A stretch of DNA of 31,166 bases from G020353115 sp964481765 (GTDB lineage: Bacteria > Bacteroidota > Bacteroidia > Bacteroidales > VadinHA17): positions 1 through 31,166 of the forward strand of contig CAYZVJ010000031.1 of assembly GCA_964481765.1 (NCBI GenBank). Direction: 5' to 3'. Below, piece by piece: positions 17,130-24,943 of the stretch. The notes under the pieces are model-generated. The model saw nothing but the letters and a program-made list of their open reading frames with translations. It searched no databases and had not been told where the DNA came from. Made by a program: the position numbers and the translations under genes. Each line of letters opens with the position of its first letter. Within the stretch, counting starts at the first letter, position 1.

Positions 17130-17208
17130 CCATGGTTATATCATATAGATCCAAACAATAATGGTATTGTACAAATAACACCACGTATTGAACTTATATC
17201 AATATGCA

Positions 17209-18138
17209 CTACCCCACTTTATCTTTCAGGAAATAGATGGGTCGTGCTTTGGATTCGTTATAGATCCGGGCAATGTATTCTCCAATGATCCCCAGGCTAA
17301 GCAGTTGAAATCCTCCGATCAGGAGGATGATCAATACGGTTGATGTCCACCCCGGGATAGTTAATCCTTTGAAATGATTGATGATAATATAAATGGCATA
17401 GGCAACTCCGGCGAGAAAGATCAGGAAGCCTGTATAAAACGATATCCGAAGTGGTTTGGATGAAAACGAGGTTACCCCATCCAAACCGAAGCTCAGCATT
17501 TTTCTCATGGTGTATTTTGACCTGCCACGGATCCTTGGGGGTGCTTTGTATTCCACCACATCCTGTTTGAATCCCATCCAGCTGATCAGACCACGGTTAA
17601 ACCGGTTTCTTTCCTGAAACTGCAGAAACGCTTCAACGGCTCTTCTGTTCATCAACCTGAAATCGGAAGAGGATGCTTCAATTCTGCAATCGGACAGGAG
17701 ATTGATCAGTTTATAGTAACACCATGATGAGAAGCGTTTAAAAAACAGGATACCCTCTGTTTGCAACCGTCTTGTGTTAACAATATCATACCCCTCCTTG
17801 TATTTCCGGTACAGTGTTTTGATGACTTCCGGGGGATGCTGAAAATCGGCATCCATCATTACAACCACTTCTCCGGATGCATTTTCCAAACCGGCCACCA
17901 GGGCAACCTGGTGTCCGAAATTTCTTGAAAGGGAAATTCCTTTTACACGTTCATCCCTCTCATGCAGTCTTTTGATCATTTCGAAGGAGTGATCGGTACT
18001 CCCATCATCAACGAACAGTATCTCAAAGGATTTATCCAATGATTCCAGGACAGGAATCAGCTCCCGGCAGAGGTTTTCAAGGTTTTCCCCTTCATTATAT
18101 GCCGGAATGACGAGGCTGATGTTGGTGGAATTTTTCAT
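17209..18138 (-). CDS. Family 2 glycosyltransferase, polyprenyl-phosphate sugar synthase type
   Basis: Transfers a sugar from a nucleotide donor to a polyprenyl-phosphate carrier on the cytoplasmic side (DPM1/GtrB/ArnC-like). Visible features: VIPAYNEGENL (10-20), FVDDGSTD (42-49), the metal-binding DAD at 96-98 in MMDADFQHPPEVI, and SRNFGHQVAL. Two C-terminal membrane helices (about 230-255 and 262-290, the second with LLSLGIIGEYIARIY) anchor it, as in GtrB. Its length of 309 aa is normal. It follows the MBOAT gene by 27 bp. Together with the GT-C-like membrane proteins this provides a lipid-linked sugar donor and candidate transferases. The sugar is unknown. Confidence 0.92.
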   Translation of the reverse strand: MKNSTNISLVIPAYNEGENLENLCRELIPVLESLDKSFEILFVDDGSTDHSFEMIKRLHERDERVKGISLSRNFGHQVALVAGLENASGEVVVMMDADFQHPPEVIKTLYRKYKEGYDIVNTRRLQTEGILFFKRFSSWCYYKLINLLSDCRIEASSSDFRLMNRRAVEAFLQFQERNRFNRGLISWMGFKQDVVEYKAPPRIRGRSKYTMRKMLSFGLDGVTSFSSKPLRISFYTGFLIFLAGVAYAIYIIINHFKGLTIPGWTSTVLIILLIGGFQLLSLGIIGEYIARIYNESKARPIYFLKDKVG

Positions 18139-18165
18139 AGTCGATCGGCTTATTGAACAAATATA

Positions 18166-19680
18166 CTAAAATTGGAAATAGATAAAGGGTTGGATCTCAG
18201 CAGATTTTATCTGATAGATGATGAACACGATAATGAGGATGATCATTATTTTAAGGTAAATGGGCGTTCGGATGAAGAACCCGCGGTATCGCTCTTTCAA
18301 TGAGGAAGGGAGCCAATGAATCACAAAACCGGCTACAATGATGGAAAAAATGACCTTGTATGACCACGCCATTTGTGGTACAAGCTTCAGGTCGAAATGA
18401 AACAGGATCTGGTTAAACATGTTCCGGACATCCACCATGCTTTCTGCACGGAAGAAGATCCACAGGAGGGTTACAAAATGAAAGGTGATAAAGAGGGCAA
18501 TGAATTTTTGTATACGGGAGGGTCGTCTTTTTGAAGGGAACAATTTCAACCAGATTTTATGAAAAACCAGTCCGATCCCATGCAATCCGCCCCAGATCAC
18601 AAACCGCAGGCTAGCTCCATGCCATAATCCACCAAGCAGCATGGTTATGAGCAGGTTCATATGGGTCCGTATGATACCTTTCCGGCTGCCTCCCAGGGGA
18701 ATGTAGAGGTAATCACGCAACCAGGAAGAGAGAGATATGTGCCAGCGTTTCCAGAAATTGCTGATGTTTCCAGCTTTATAGGGAGAGTTGAAGTTTACCG
18801 GAAGGCGAAAACCCAGCAACAGCCCTATACCAATGGCTATGTCTGTATAACCGGAAAAATCACAATAGATCTGCAGGGAATAGCCATACACTCCCATGAG
18901 GTTCTCGAATCCCGAGTAGGCAACCGGGTCGGAGAATATCCTGTCCACAAAATTGATCGAGATGTAATCCGATATCATCATCTTTTTTACCAGTCCGCTA
19001 AGTATTAAAAAGAGGGCATGTCCCATCTCTTGCAGCGTAAGCTTATAATCCCGGTAGAGCTGGGGGACAAAATCGGCAGCCCTGACGATGGGGCCGGCAA
19101 CCAGCTGAGGGAAGAAGGATACATAAAACCCGAAATCAATGATATTCCTTACGGGCTTTACCTTGCCCCGGTAAACATCGATGGTATAACTGATGGTCTG
19201 GAAGGTGAAGAAAGATATCCCGACCGGCAGGATGATGCGTGAGATATCGAATCCGGTTCCCAGCAGATCGTTGCTCCACCGGGCAAGGATATTGATCGCC
19301 TCATGCCGGGTATGGAAAACCCGGTTAAACATATCCGTCAGAAAATAGGTGTATTTGAAATAGGCGAGCATCCCCAGGTTTACCAGTAGACTGACGGTTA
19401 CATAGAGTTTCCTGAGAGGACGGGATTTCGACCGGTACAGCAGAAGGCCTATGCAATAATCAACGGCAGTGGAAATGATGAGCAGGGAAAAAAAGTAGCC
19501 TCCTGATTTAAAATAAAAGTAGAGGCTCATGAAAAACAGGTAAGTATTCCGCAGTGCTTTCTTCCTGTAAACAATCGAATAAACCAGCAGCAGTATGGTA
19601 AAGAAAATCCAGAAACAGACCTGTGTGAAGAGAAGGGGAGTCTCTTCCGAGTAGCTTAATATGTCGGTAAGGTTGGTCAT
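18166..19680 (-). CDS. MBOAT family O-acyltransferase (AlgI/DltB-like)
   Basis: A membrane-bound acyltransferase that passes acyl (often acetyl) groups across the inner membrane to an extracytoplasmic partner that modifies a glycan. The 504-aa protein has about ten helices and the family hallmarks: the FFPQLVAGPIVR loop (189-200), FWKRWHISLSSWLRDYLYIPLGG (309-331) with H314, and the catalytic histidine H354 in GLWHGASLRFVIWGGLHG. It is intact. The start codon lies 4 bp from the edge of the palindromic array, so its leader RNA would be very structured if transcribed from upstream. The SGNH hydrolase on the far side of the array is the natural partner; the two would be adjacent without the island. 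Confidence 0.93.
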   Translation of the reverse strand: MTNLTDILSYSEETPLLFTQVCFWIFFTILLLVYSIVYRKKALRNTYLFFMSLYFYFKSGGYFFSLLIISTAVDYCIGLLLYRSKSRPLRKLYVTVSLLVNLGMLAYFKYTYFLTDMFNRVFHTRHEAINILARWSNDLLGTGFDISRIILPVGISFFTFQTISYTIDVYRGKVKPVRNIIDFGFYVSFFPQLVAGPIVRAADFVPQLYRDYKLTLQEMGHALFLILSGLVKKMMISDYISINFVDRIFSDPVAYSGFENLMGVYGYSLQIYCDFSGYTDIAIGIGLLLGFRLPVNFNSPYKAGNISNFWKRWHISLSSWLRDYLYIPLGGSRKGIIRTHMNLLITMLLGGLWHGASLRFVIWGGLHGIGLVFHKIWLKLFPSKRRPSRIQKFIALFITFHFVTLLWIFFRAESMVDVRNMFNQILFHFDLKLVPQMAWSYKVIFSIIVAGFVIHWLPSSLKERYRGFFIRTPIYLKIMIILIIVFIIYQIKSAEIQPFIYFQF

Positions 19681-20186
19681 AGTTGTTCTGCTCCGCAGAA
19701 TTTTTTATTATTCAACCCCTTCAGGGTTGGTTTACTTTGTTTGTTCTTACCCCGTACTGCGTACGGGGTTATTCATTGTTGTTCTACTTCGTAGAACTTT
19801 TTTATTATTCAACCCCTCCGGGGTTGGGTTTCTTACGTACTTTTACCCCCGCACTCCGTACGGGGTTATTCATTGTTGTTCTGCTTCGCAGAACTTTTTT
19901 AATATACTGTTTTACAATGTCTTAACAATATAAAGAACCAATGCTGTAGTATCCTTCTATCAACCCCGAGGGGTTGAACAATAAATAACCGCCGGTGAAA
20001 CCGGTGGTACTCCGTCAACAATCCAACCAATCCCGAAGGGATTGAATAATGAATATCCACCGGTGCAACCGGTGGTAACACCACAACAATCCAATCAACC
20101 CCGCAGGGGTTAAACAATGAGTATCCACCGGTGCAACCGGTGGTAACAACACAACAATCCAATCAACCCCGCGAGGGGTTGAACAA
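19681..20186. repeat. Left palindrome array (C-A-D and A-B units) between MBOAT and transposase genes
   Basis: Four palindrome types recur. C: GTTCTGC-TTC-GCAGAAC (19685-19700, 19781-19797, 19878-19894, with compensated variants such as GTTCTAC/GTAGAAC). A: CAACCCC/GGGGTTG (19713-19729, 19810-19826, 19961-19976, variant CAATCCC/GGGATTG at 20028-20044, about 20097-20110, and 20164-20181). D: CCCCGTAC/GTACGGGG (19750-19768, degenerate near 19850-19866). B: CCACCGGT/ACCGGTGG (19988-20008, 20057-20075, 20125-20143). The order is C-A-D-C-A-D-C, a 60-bp spacer, then A-B-A-B-A-B-A. Centres are 28-30 or 37-40 bp apart throughout. Any open frames here are by-products of the repeats. Confidence 0.85.
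19899..20081 (+). repeat. 183-bp direct repeat, left copy
   Basis: Runs from TTAATATACTG to GGTGGTAACAC and appears to be identical to 20795-20977, which has the same length. It contains a palindrome-free spacer (19899-19960) plus A, B, variant A and B palindromes. The two copies flank the HUH transposase at an offset of 896 bp. Confidence 0.85.
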
Positions 20187-20630
20187 TTATAAATACCTTT
20201 CATCATATTCAATCCCCTGTTCCTTTAAAAGCTCCTTATATTCTTCCCTGAACGTTTTTATTCTATGATGTTCAACCTGGTTATTCACGTATTCAATCAA
20301 CCTCTCTTTTGCATCGATCGAGTAGGTAAATGCACCATAACCATCCTGCCATCCATTGAAATAAGGAAAAATCCTTTCTTTTTTAATCCAATCTGAAGCA
20401 GCTAATTTGATGTCCTTCATCAAACCGGAAAGAGATACCGTGGGATGTAATGACATAATGATGTGGATATGATTTTCAACTCCACCGATTTTATATAGAA
20501 AACACTTTTTATTTTTCAAGATACCAAAGATGTAATGGTAGATCTTTTCGAGTTCCTTCGATGTTAAAGTGTTTTCATGGCTCCGGGTGCTGAAAACTAT
20601 TTGATAAAGTATTTGCGTGTAGGTTGACAT
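20187..20630 (-). CDS. HUH (Y1) transposase, IS200-like / REP-associated (RAYT-like)
   Basis: A single-domain 147-aa Y1 transposase that nicks and joins single-stranded DNA at hairpins. The HUH motif is H54-I-H56 (VENHIHIIMSLHP) and the likely nucleophilic tyrosine is Y114 in YVNNQVEHH; GWQDGYGAFTYS (93-104) and the EYDERYL end are typical of the Bacteroidota branch. It looks intact. No TnpB/IscB gene accompanies it. Its surroundings are palindromes on both sides and not ordinary insertion-sequence ends, which favours a RAYT-like role of moving REP-type palindromes over a self-contained IS200. It lies in the same direction as the SGNH and MBOAT genes. Which of the palindromes it recognises is inference. 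Confidence 0.88.
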   Translation of the reverse strand: MSTYTQILYQIVFSTRSHENTLTSKELEKIYHYIFGILKNKKCFLYKIGGVENHIHIIMSLHPTVSLSGLMKDIKLAASDWIKKERIFPYFNGWQDGYGAFTYSIDAKERLIEYVNNQVEHHRIKTFREEYKELLKEQGIEYDERYL

Positions 20631-20654
20631 GATATGATGTTTTTATTCAACCCC

Positions 20655-20712
20655 TGCCTGCCCTCCTTCCTGCCTGCCGCAGGCAAGCGGCGGGTGAAAC
20701 GGCAGGCAGGCC
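20655..20712 (+). repeat. GC-rich REP-like element, copy 2, inserted in an A palindrome
   Basis: Outer arms TGCCTGCC and GGCAGGCAGG enclose CCTCCTTC, an inner TGCCTGCCGCAGGCA palindrome and CGGCGGGTGAAACGGC. It interrupts ATTCAACCCC|TTCAGGGTTGG, whose uninterrupted form is seen at 19710-19730. The insert is 56-58 bp depending on whether CC counts as a duplicated target. Confidence 0.75.
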
Positions 20713-20794
20713 TTCAGGGTTGGGTTTTTATTCTGTTTCCCACCCAGCACTCCGTACGGGGTTATTCATTATTGTTCTACTTCGTAGAACTTTA

Positions 20795-20977
20795 TTAATA
20801 TACTGTTTTACAATGTCTTAACAATATAAAGAACCAATGCTGTAGTATCCTTCTATCAACCCCGAGGGGTTGAACAATAAATAACCGCCGGTGAAACCGG
20901 TGGTACTCCGTCAACAATCCAACCAATCCCGAAGGGATTGAATAATGAATATCCACCGGTGCAACCGGTGGTAACAC
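20795..20977 (+). repeat. 183-bp direct repeat, right copy
   Basis: Second copy of 19899-20081, in the same orientation, on the other side of the transposase. Spacer at 20795-20856, then A, B, variant A and B palindromes. After GGTGGTAACAC the two copies diverge (CACAACAATCC on the left, ACAACCATAC on the right). Confidence 0.85.
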
Positions 20978-21036
20978 ACAACCATACAATCAACCCCAGA
21001 GGGGTTGAATAATTATATAAGCCCGCCAACACAGGT

Positions 21037-22557
21037 TTACTTTTTATTGTCAAACTTCTGCGAAAACTTTTTATACTCTTCCATCAGCGCATTATGGAAC
21101 ATCTCCCCGATCACCTTTGATCCCAGGTTACTGAAGTGCACAAAATCGGATCTGGCAAGAGGTGGATCTGCAAAAACCCATCCCGGCATCGAGTTTTCAC
21201 CCCCCATTGCCTCAAAGGTATCCCAGAATCCGCATCCGGCACGGAATGCCGCATTTCTCTGTGCATCACGGATTGCCGTGATGTTGGGATATGATTCATA
21301 TGCATCATCCACCTTGCGGGAAAGATCCGAAATCCCTAACACCAGGATCGATACGCCTGGTCGCAAAGATTTTAATGTCACCAGTTGCTGATAGAGCCTG
21401 TTTTCATACCATTTGTATCCTTTTACAATATGGGGTGCTATGTTCACACCAAACTCAAGAAGGATCAGACCAACGTTCAGCTCATTCAACATCTCTTTCA
21501 GAAGCAGTGTGTCTGAGCGGGAAAAATCGAGCCCCGAACTACCCCTCATCGGGATATTATCCACCATAATTCCCTTGTTGCTCTCAAGGCTGATGGCATA
21601 CAGATCAGGGCTGTCTGCCCCACTGAACTGAACCAGAAGGTTATCATATTTTCCTTTGATCTCAGCCGAAAACACACGGAGGGACAAATTTACAGGCAGG
21701 GTATCGATCCATTCTGTTTCACCGGATACCCTGATTTCACAATGGACCGGAAACCGGTTGTACCCGTAAAAGAGCCTGATCCGGTCAACATATTCAACGC
21801 GCGGATACCCGAGTCCCGACGGTTCAATCTCAATTTTCGCCTCATAGCGTGTGGAATCATTCAATGAGGAAGTATCGGGAAAGAGAAACCTTCCGAAATT
21901 CATCATGATACCCAACCGCCGGTGGTCGATAATCTTGTTATTCATATCGTCGACACCAAACCGTAACCAGTTGGAAGAGACCCTCTGTTTCAGGGAAAGG
22001 GTATGTTGCACCACCATATCGGGTGAAAATAAACCGGGTCCATAACCACCGAATTTCTCCTGCATTTTTTCCCTGATATAGGAGGTAATCCGGTCACCTT
22101 CAATCTGAGAATCGCCATAATGCAGGATCCTGAGGGGTTTATCCATGGACTGAACCTGTTCCAGTTTCCTGAAAAAAGGGTACAACGACGACGGATCACC
22201 GTTCGGAAAGCTCAAAGGATAAGTCAGCTTCTTCAGGCTGTCGGCATGATATACGGGATACGTTACGAGGCGGGAAGTATCCGGTGCAATACTATCCTCC
22301 GGCATGGTTGTGATTATGGAGTCGATGCGGGGAGCGGGCTCCTCCGTCTCCCTTTCCAGAACTTCGCTCTGTTCGAGGATGTGTGAAATATTGGAATAGT
22401 CGGGTTCCGGTGGTTTTGATATCAGCTCCTGGCAGGTGGGAAAGCGAAGGTTAATTCCGCCTGGTCCTTCAATCCCCTGGGGTGGAAAAATAAATGACAG
22501 GGCAAGAAGCAGAAGAAGGATAACAAAAAAGATCAGGAAGACTTGCAACGGTTTCAT
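21037..22557 (-). CDS. Membrane-anchored SGNH/GDSL hydrolase, likely glycan O-acetyltransferase or esterase
   Basis: An N-terminal membrane anchor (residues ~5-25, VFLIFFVILLLLLALSF) is followed by a ~100-residue linker and an SGNH domain facing the periplasm. The nucleophile is S150 in YGDSQIEGDR, the oxyanion region is LEFGVN, and the catalytic pair is D471/H474 in SDFVHFSNLG. A ~200-residue insertion between the first block and GVN is typical of the DUF-type SGNH proteins of Bacteroidota that go with MBOAT acyltransferases. In such pairs the MBOAT exports the acyl group and the SGNH partner places it on the glycan, like AlgI with AlgJ/AlgX. The MBOAT gene lies next downstream on this strand, beyond the repeat island. 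The start ATG at 22557 gives the anchor directly. Confidence 0.85.
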   Translation of the reverse strand: MKPLQVFLIFFVILLLLLALSFIFPPQGIEGPGGINLRFPTCQELISKPPEPDYSNISHILEQSEVLERETEEPAPRIDSIITTMPEDSIAPDTSRLVTYPVYHADSLKKLTYPLSFPNGDPSSLYPFFRKLEQVQSMDKPLRILHYGDSQIEGDRITSYIREKMQEKFGGYGPGLFSPDMVVQHTLSLKQRVSSNWLRFGVDDMNNKIIDHRRLGIMMNFGRFLFPDTSSLNDSTRYEAKIEIEPSGLGYPRVEYVDRIRLFYGYNRFPVHCEIRVSGETEWIDTLPVNLSLRVFSAEIKGKYDNLLVQFSGADSPDLYAISLESNKGIMVDNIPMRGSSGLDFSRSDTLLLKEMLNELNVGLILLEFGVNIAPHIVKGYKWYENRLYQQLVTLKSLRPGVSILVLGISDLSRKVDDAYESYPNITAIRDAQRNAAFRAGCGFWDTFEAMGGENSMPGWVFADPPLARSDFVHFSNLGSKVIGEMFHNALMEEYKKFSQKFDNKK

Positions 22558-22646
22558 TCCTGTTAATTGGCTTCATTTATCTCTCGGGTCAAAGAAGTGC
22601 AACCCCTCTGCATTCAACATTCCGATATCGCCTGTCGGATAACGGT

Positions 22647-24200
22647 TTAACTTTTTCTTTTGATCTTTATCTGCTGACCCGGAAGTATACGGTTTGCATC
22701 CGTGAGGTTGTTCAGCCGTATGATATCGGTTTCTGTAACTCCCGGATATTTTTTCGCGATATCCCATAATGTATCACCGTATCTGACCCGATAATAGATA
22801 TAATTATCATCGAGGGTTTCTTGCTGAGCAATGGTTTCTTCGGGCCGGACAGTGCTCTTCCCGATGCTCCTCTGCTTCTCTTCAAAAGACATATCATTGA
22901 TTTTCCGGTAGGAATCTGCCTTATCCGGTGGGACATATACCACCAGTTTCTGACCTACACGAATCATGTTCCGGATATTATTCCAGTACCTGAGATCGGA
23001 AAGTCCGACATGATACCAGCTGGCAATATAACCGGGGTTATCACCTGATTTTACGGTATAATAAAGTTTTGTCTTCCCTGTTGGTGGTTGTGGTACATAC
23101 TGCGAACGTGTTGGACTGACAAGGGTATAGGTCGGATCAAAATAAAGTGAATCTCTATAGGAGAAGATAGAATCCTCAAGGGTGATAAAAGATGAAATGT
23201 ATTGAATGGGTATTTTGAGAGCAAATTCCTGACTTTTACCGGGAATGATGTCCCGTCTGTATTGCGGATTCAAATCCCGAAGTTGTTGTATGGGGATGTT
23301 CAGTACTTCGGCAACCTGTTTCAAATGGAGATCATCGTGGATCATAAGGGTATCCACAGCCAGTGGCATTTCGATTGGTTTTGGTTTCAGGTTATGCTCC
23401 TGATAATAATTCATAGCATAGGTTGCAGCGATGTATGCCGGAACATGTCCCCGGGTCTCGCGGGGCAAAAAATAGTAGATCTCCCAGAAGTTCCGTTTGT
23501 TCCCGGATCTGCGAATGGCTTTATTCACATTTCCCGGTCCGCAATTGTAGGCAGCAATAACCAGCACCCAATCCTGGTAAATGGAATACAGGTCCTGGAT
23601 ATATCGTGCTGCTGCATATGTAGATTTGATCGGATCCCTTCTTTCATCCACAATGGTATTTATGGTAAGTCCGTACATTCGTCCGGTGCCATACATGAAT
23701 TGCCACAATCCGGTAGCGCCGACCCTGGATACTGCCCTGGGATTTAATGCCGATTCAATGACGGCCATGTACTTCAATTCAAGGGGGATATCATAAAAAT
23801 CAAAGATCTCTTCAATGATCGGGAAATAATAGTCTGCCAGACCCAGCATAATTTCAAGATTCTCCTTTTTCTTCTGGGTATAAACGTGGATAAAGTTCCG
23901 TACGATATTGTTGTATGAGAGCTCCAGCAAAGATGGTATCCGGCTCAGCCGGTCAATATAAACCGAATCGGGAAATTGGGTGATGACCGTTTCGTCTTCC
24001 ACATCCTCAACCAGCGAGAAGTTCTCCGAATTCCCGGTCTGATTGACATACCAGAGATGGACAAGACTATCGAGGTTATTTTCAAAACCGGATAGTTCCA
24101 CCTCTTCCGGAATGGATATGGTATCTGTCTCAAACGATTGTCCAATGAGGTGAAATGAGAAAAAAACAGCAAACAGAAAAAAAACCAGGATACGTCTCAT
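22647..24200 (-). CDS. mltD: Membrane-bound lytic murein transglycosylase D-like, with two LysM domains
   Basis: Cleaves peptidoglycan glycan strands to give anhydromuropeptides. A signal peptide (MRRILVFFLFAVFFSFHLIGQ) starts at the ATG at 24200; an earlier ATG at 24227 would add nine residues and is less likely. The SLT domain has AVIESALNP with the catalytic Glu (residue 149 from this start), then GLWQFMYGTGRMYGL and AAYNCGPGNV. Two LysM repeats at the C-terminus bind peptidoglycan (VKSGDNPGYIASWY... and VRYGDTLWDIAKKYPGV...LPGQQIKI). There is no lipobox, so it is probably periplasmic. It follows DUF5683 by about 40 bp in the parA-parB-DUF5683-mltD order that I recall from other Bacteroidota. 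Confidence 0.93.
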   Translation of the reverse strand: MRRILVFFLFAVFFSFHLIGQSFETDTISIPEEVELSGFENNLDSLVHLWYVNQTGNSENFSLVEDVEDETVITQFPDSVYIDRLSRIPSLLELSYNNIVRNFIHVYTQKKKENLEIMLGLADYYFPIIEEIFDFYDIPLELKYMAVIESALNPRAVSRVGATGLWQFMYGTGRMYGLTINTIVDERRDPIKSTYAAARYIQDLYSIYQDWVLVIAAYNCGPGNVNKAIRRSGNKRNFWEIYYFLPRETRGHVPAYIAATYAMNYYQEHNLKPKPIEMPLAVDTLMIHDDLHLKQVAEVLNIPIQQLRDLNPQYRRDIIPGKSQEFALKIPIQYISSFITLEDSIFSYRDSLYFDPTYTLVSPTRSQYVPQPPTGKTKLYYTVKSGDNPGYIASWYHVGLSDLRYWNNIRNMIRVGQKLVVYVPPDKADSYRKINDMSFEEKQRSIGKSTVRPEETIAQQETLDDNYIYYRVRYGDTLWDIAKKYPGVTETDIIRLNNLTDANRILPGQQIKIKRKS

Positions 24201-24236
24201 GATGATCATTGTAAAAGATTTTGGCAAAAATAGTCA

Positions 24237-24896
24237 TTAAAATTGAAACGTAAGTTTCAATCCAAATGTTTCGAGGGAATAGGGGGATTGTTTGAACCTG
24301 GGTTCGATGTGCAGGGAGAGGTCCTCCCCCACATCATAATCGAACAGGTGTGCATCAACCGTAGCATCAATAATGTTCACTATATACCATAACCCCATAC
24401 CGATATAAGATAGATCCCTGTTCCGGCGGTAATAATTCATACCGTTCTCCAGCTGTTTTTCAAACCATTCTGCAGATGAAGCATTATAGGTATCCGGGTG
24501 AAGTATGGGGTCAAAGGTGGCAGGATCGAGTTTGTCACTGATCAACTTGAGGTAACTATCGGTTCCCGCTATGGTATCGGTAAAATCCACCAGTCCGTTT
24601 TTAAAATCATTGTAATGGGTTGTATTGAAAATCACGAAATATACCAGGACACCAAATCCGGCATAGACAACCGGGGCTTTCCAGTATTTCTTATTGTAGA
24701 TCTGTCCCATTCCGGGAAGGACGGCAGAATACAATGAGGCTCGTCTTGGCGAGTGAGTTTCCAGGGTCAGGCTATCCGGCATAGGAGGCTGCACAACATC
24801 CTGTGCCATAACCATTGGTTCGCCCACGAAGAAAAAGAGGGTTAACAGGGTGAGAAAGGAATATGTAAATGTTGTAGTACGGTTCAATGTTGTCAT
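24237..24896 (-). CDS. DUF5683 domain protein
   Basis: A small exported or membrane protein of unknown function. A signal peptide or N-terminal helix (TYSFLTLLTLFFFVGEPMVMAQ) is followed by the DUF5683 core: PRRASLYSAVLPGMGQIYNKKYWKAP, a helix (VVYAGFGVLVYFVIF), a loop with YYRRNRDLSYIGMGLWYIVNIIDATVDAHLFDYD, and a C-terminal beta strand KLTFQF. The GMGQIYNKKYW stretch resembles the TM2-like motif of many small envelope proteins. I prefer the ATG at 24896 over 24932 because it places the signal peptide normally. It lies between parB and the lytic transglycosylase, hinting at a role in the envelope or division (inference). Confidence 0.82.
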   Translation of the reverse strand: MTTLNRTTTFTYSFLTLLTLFFFVGEPMVMAQDVVQPPMPDSLTLETHSPRRASLYSAVLPGMGQIYNKKYWKAPVVYAGFGVLVYFVIFNTTHYNDFKNGLVDFTDTIAGTDSYLKLISDKLDPATFDPILHPDTYNASSAEWFEKQLENGMNYYRRNRDLSYIGMGLWYIVNIIDATVDAHLFDYDVGEDLSLHIEPRFKQSPYSLETFGLKLTFQF

Positions 24897-24943
24897 TCCG
24901 TTAAATCCTGCAAAATCGATCAATTGCAGCAAAGATAAGGAAT

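Larger units (their letters stand above)
20641..21036. repeat. Right palindrome array between transposase and SGNH hydrolase genes
   Basis: The order is A (arms CAACCCC at 20648-20654 and GGGTTG at 20717-20722, split by a GC-rich insert), D (degenerate, ending CCGTACGGGG near 20761), C (GTTCTAC/GTAGAAC at 20774-20790), the 60-bp spacer, then A (20857-20872), B (20884-20904), variant A (20924-20940), B (20953-20971) and A (CAACCCC/GGGGTTG at 20991-21007). The same spacings as in the left array are kept. It stops about 30 bp before the SGNH hydrolase stop codon; 21008-21036 has nothing recognisable. Confidence 0.85.

Noticed and set aside
19899..20162. Open reading frames through the palindrome arrays (also 19683-19925, 20015-20212, 20795-20989, 20856-21053)
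   Set aside because: They exist because the ~68-bp units happen to lack stops; the same peptides recur in several frames and follow the DNA repeats, with no codon-level signal.
19961..20181. CRISPR array, suggested by regular spacing of repeats
   Set aside because: The repeats are different short palindromes, the sequences between them are themselves repeated and not unique spacers, and no cas gene is present.
19681..21036. Integron-like attC cassette array
   Set aside because: No integrase gene, no cassettes between the palindromes, and stems are short and perfect, unlike attC sites.
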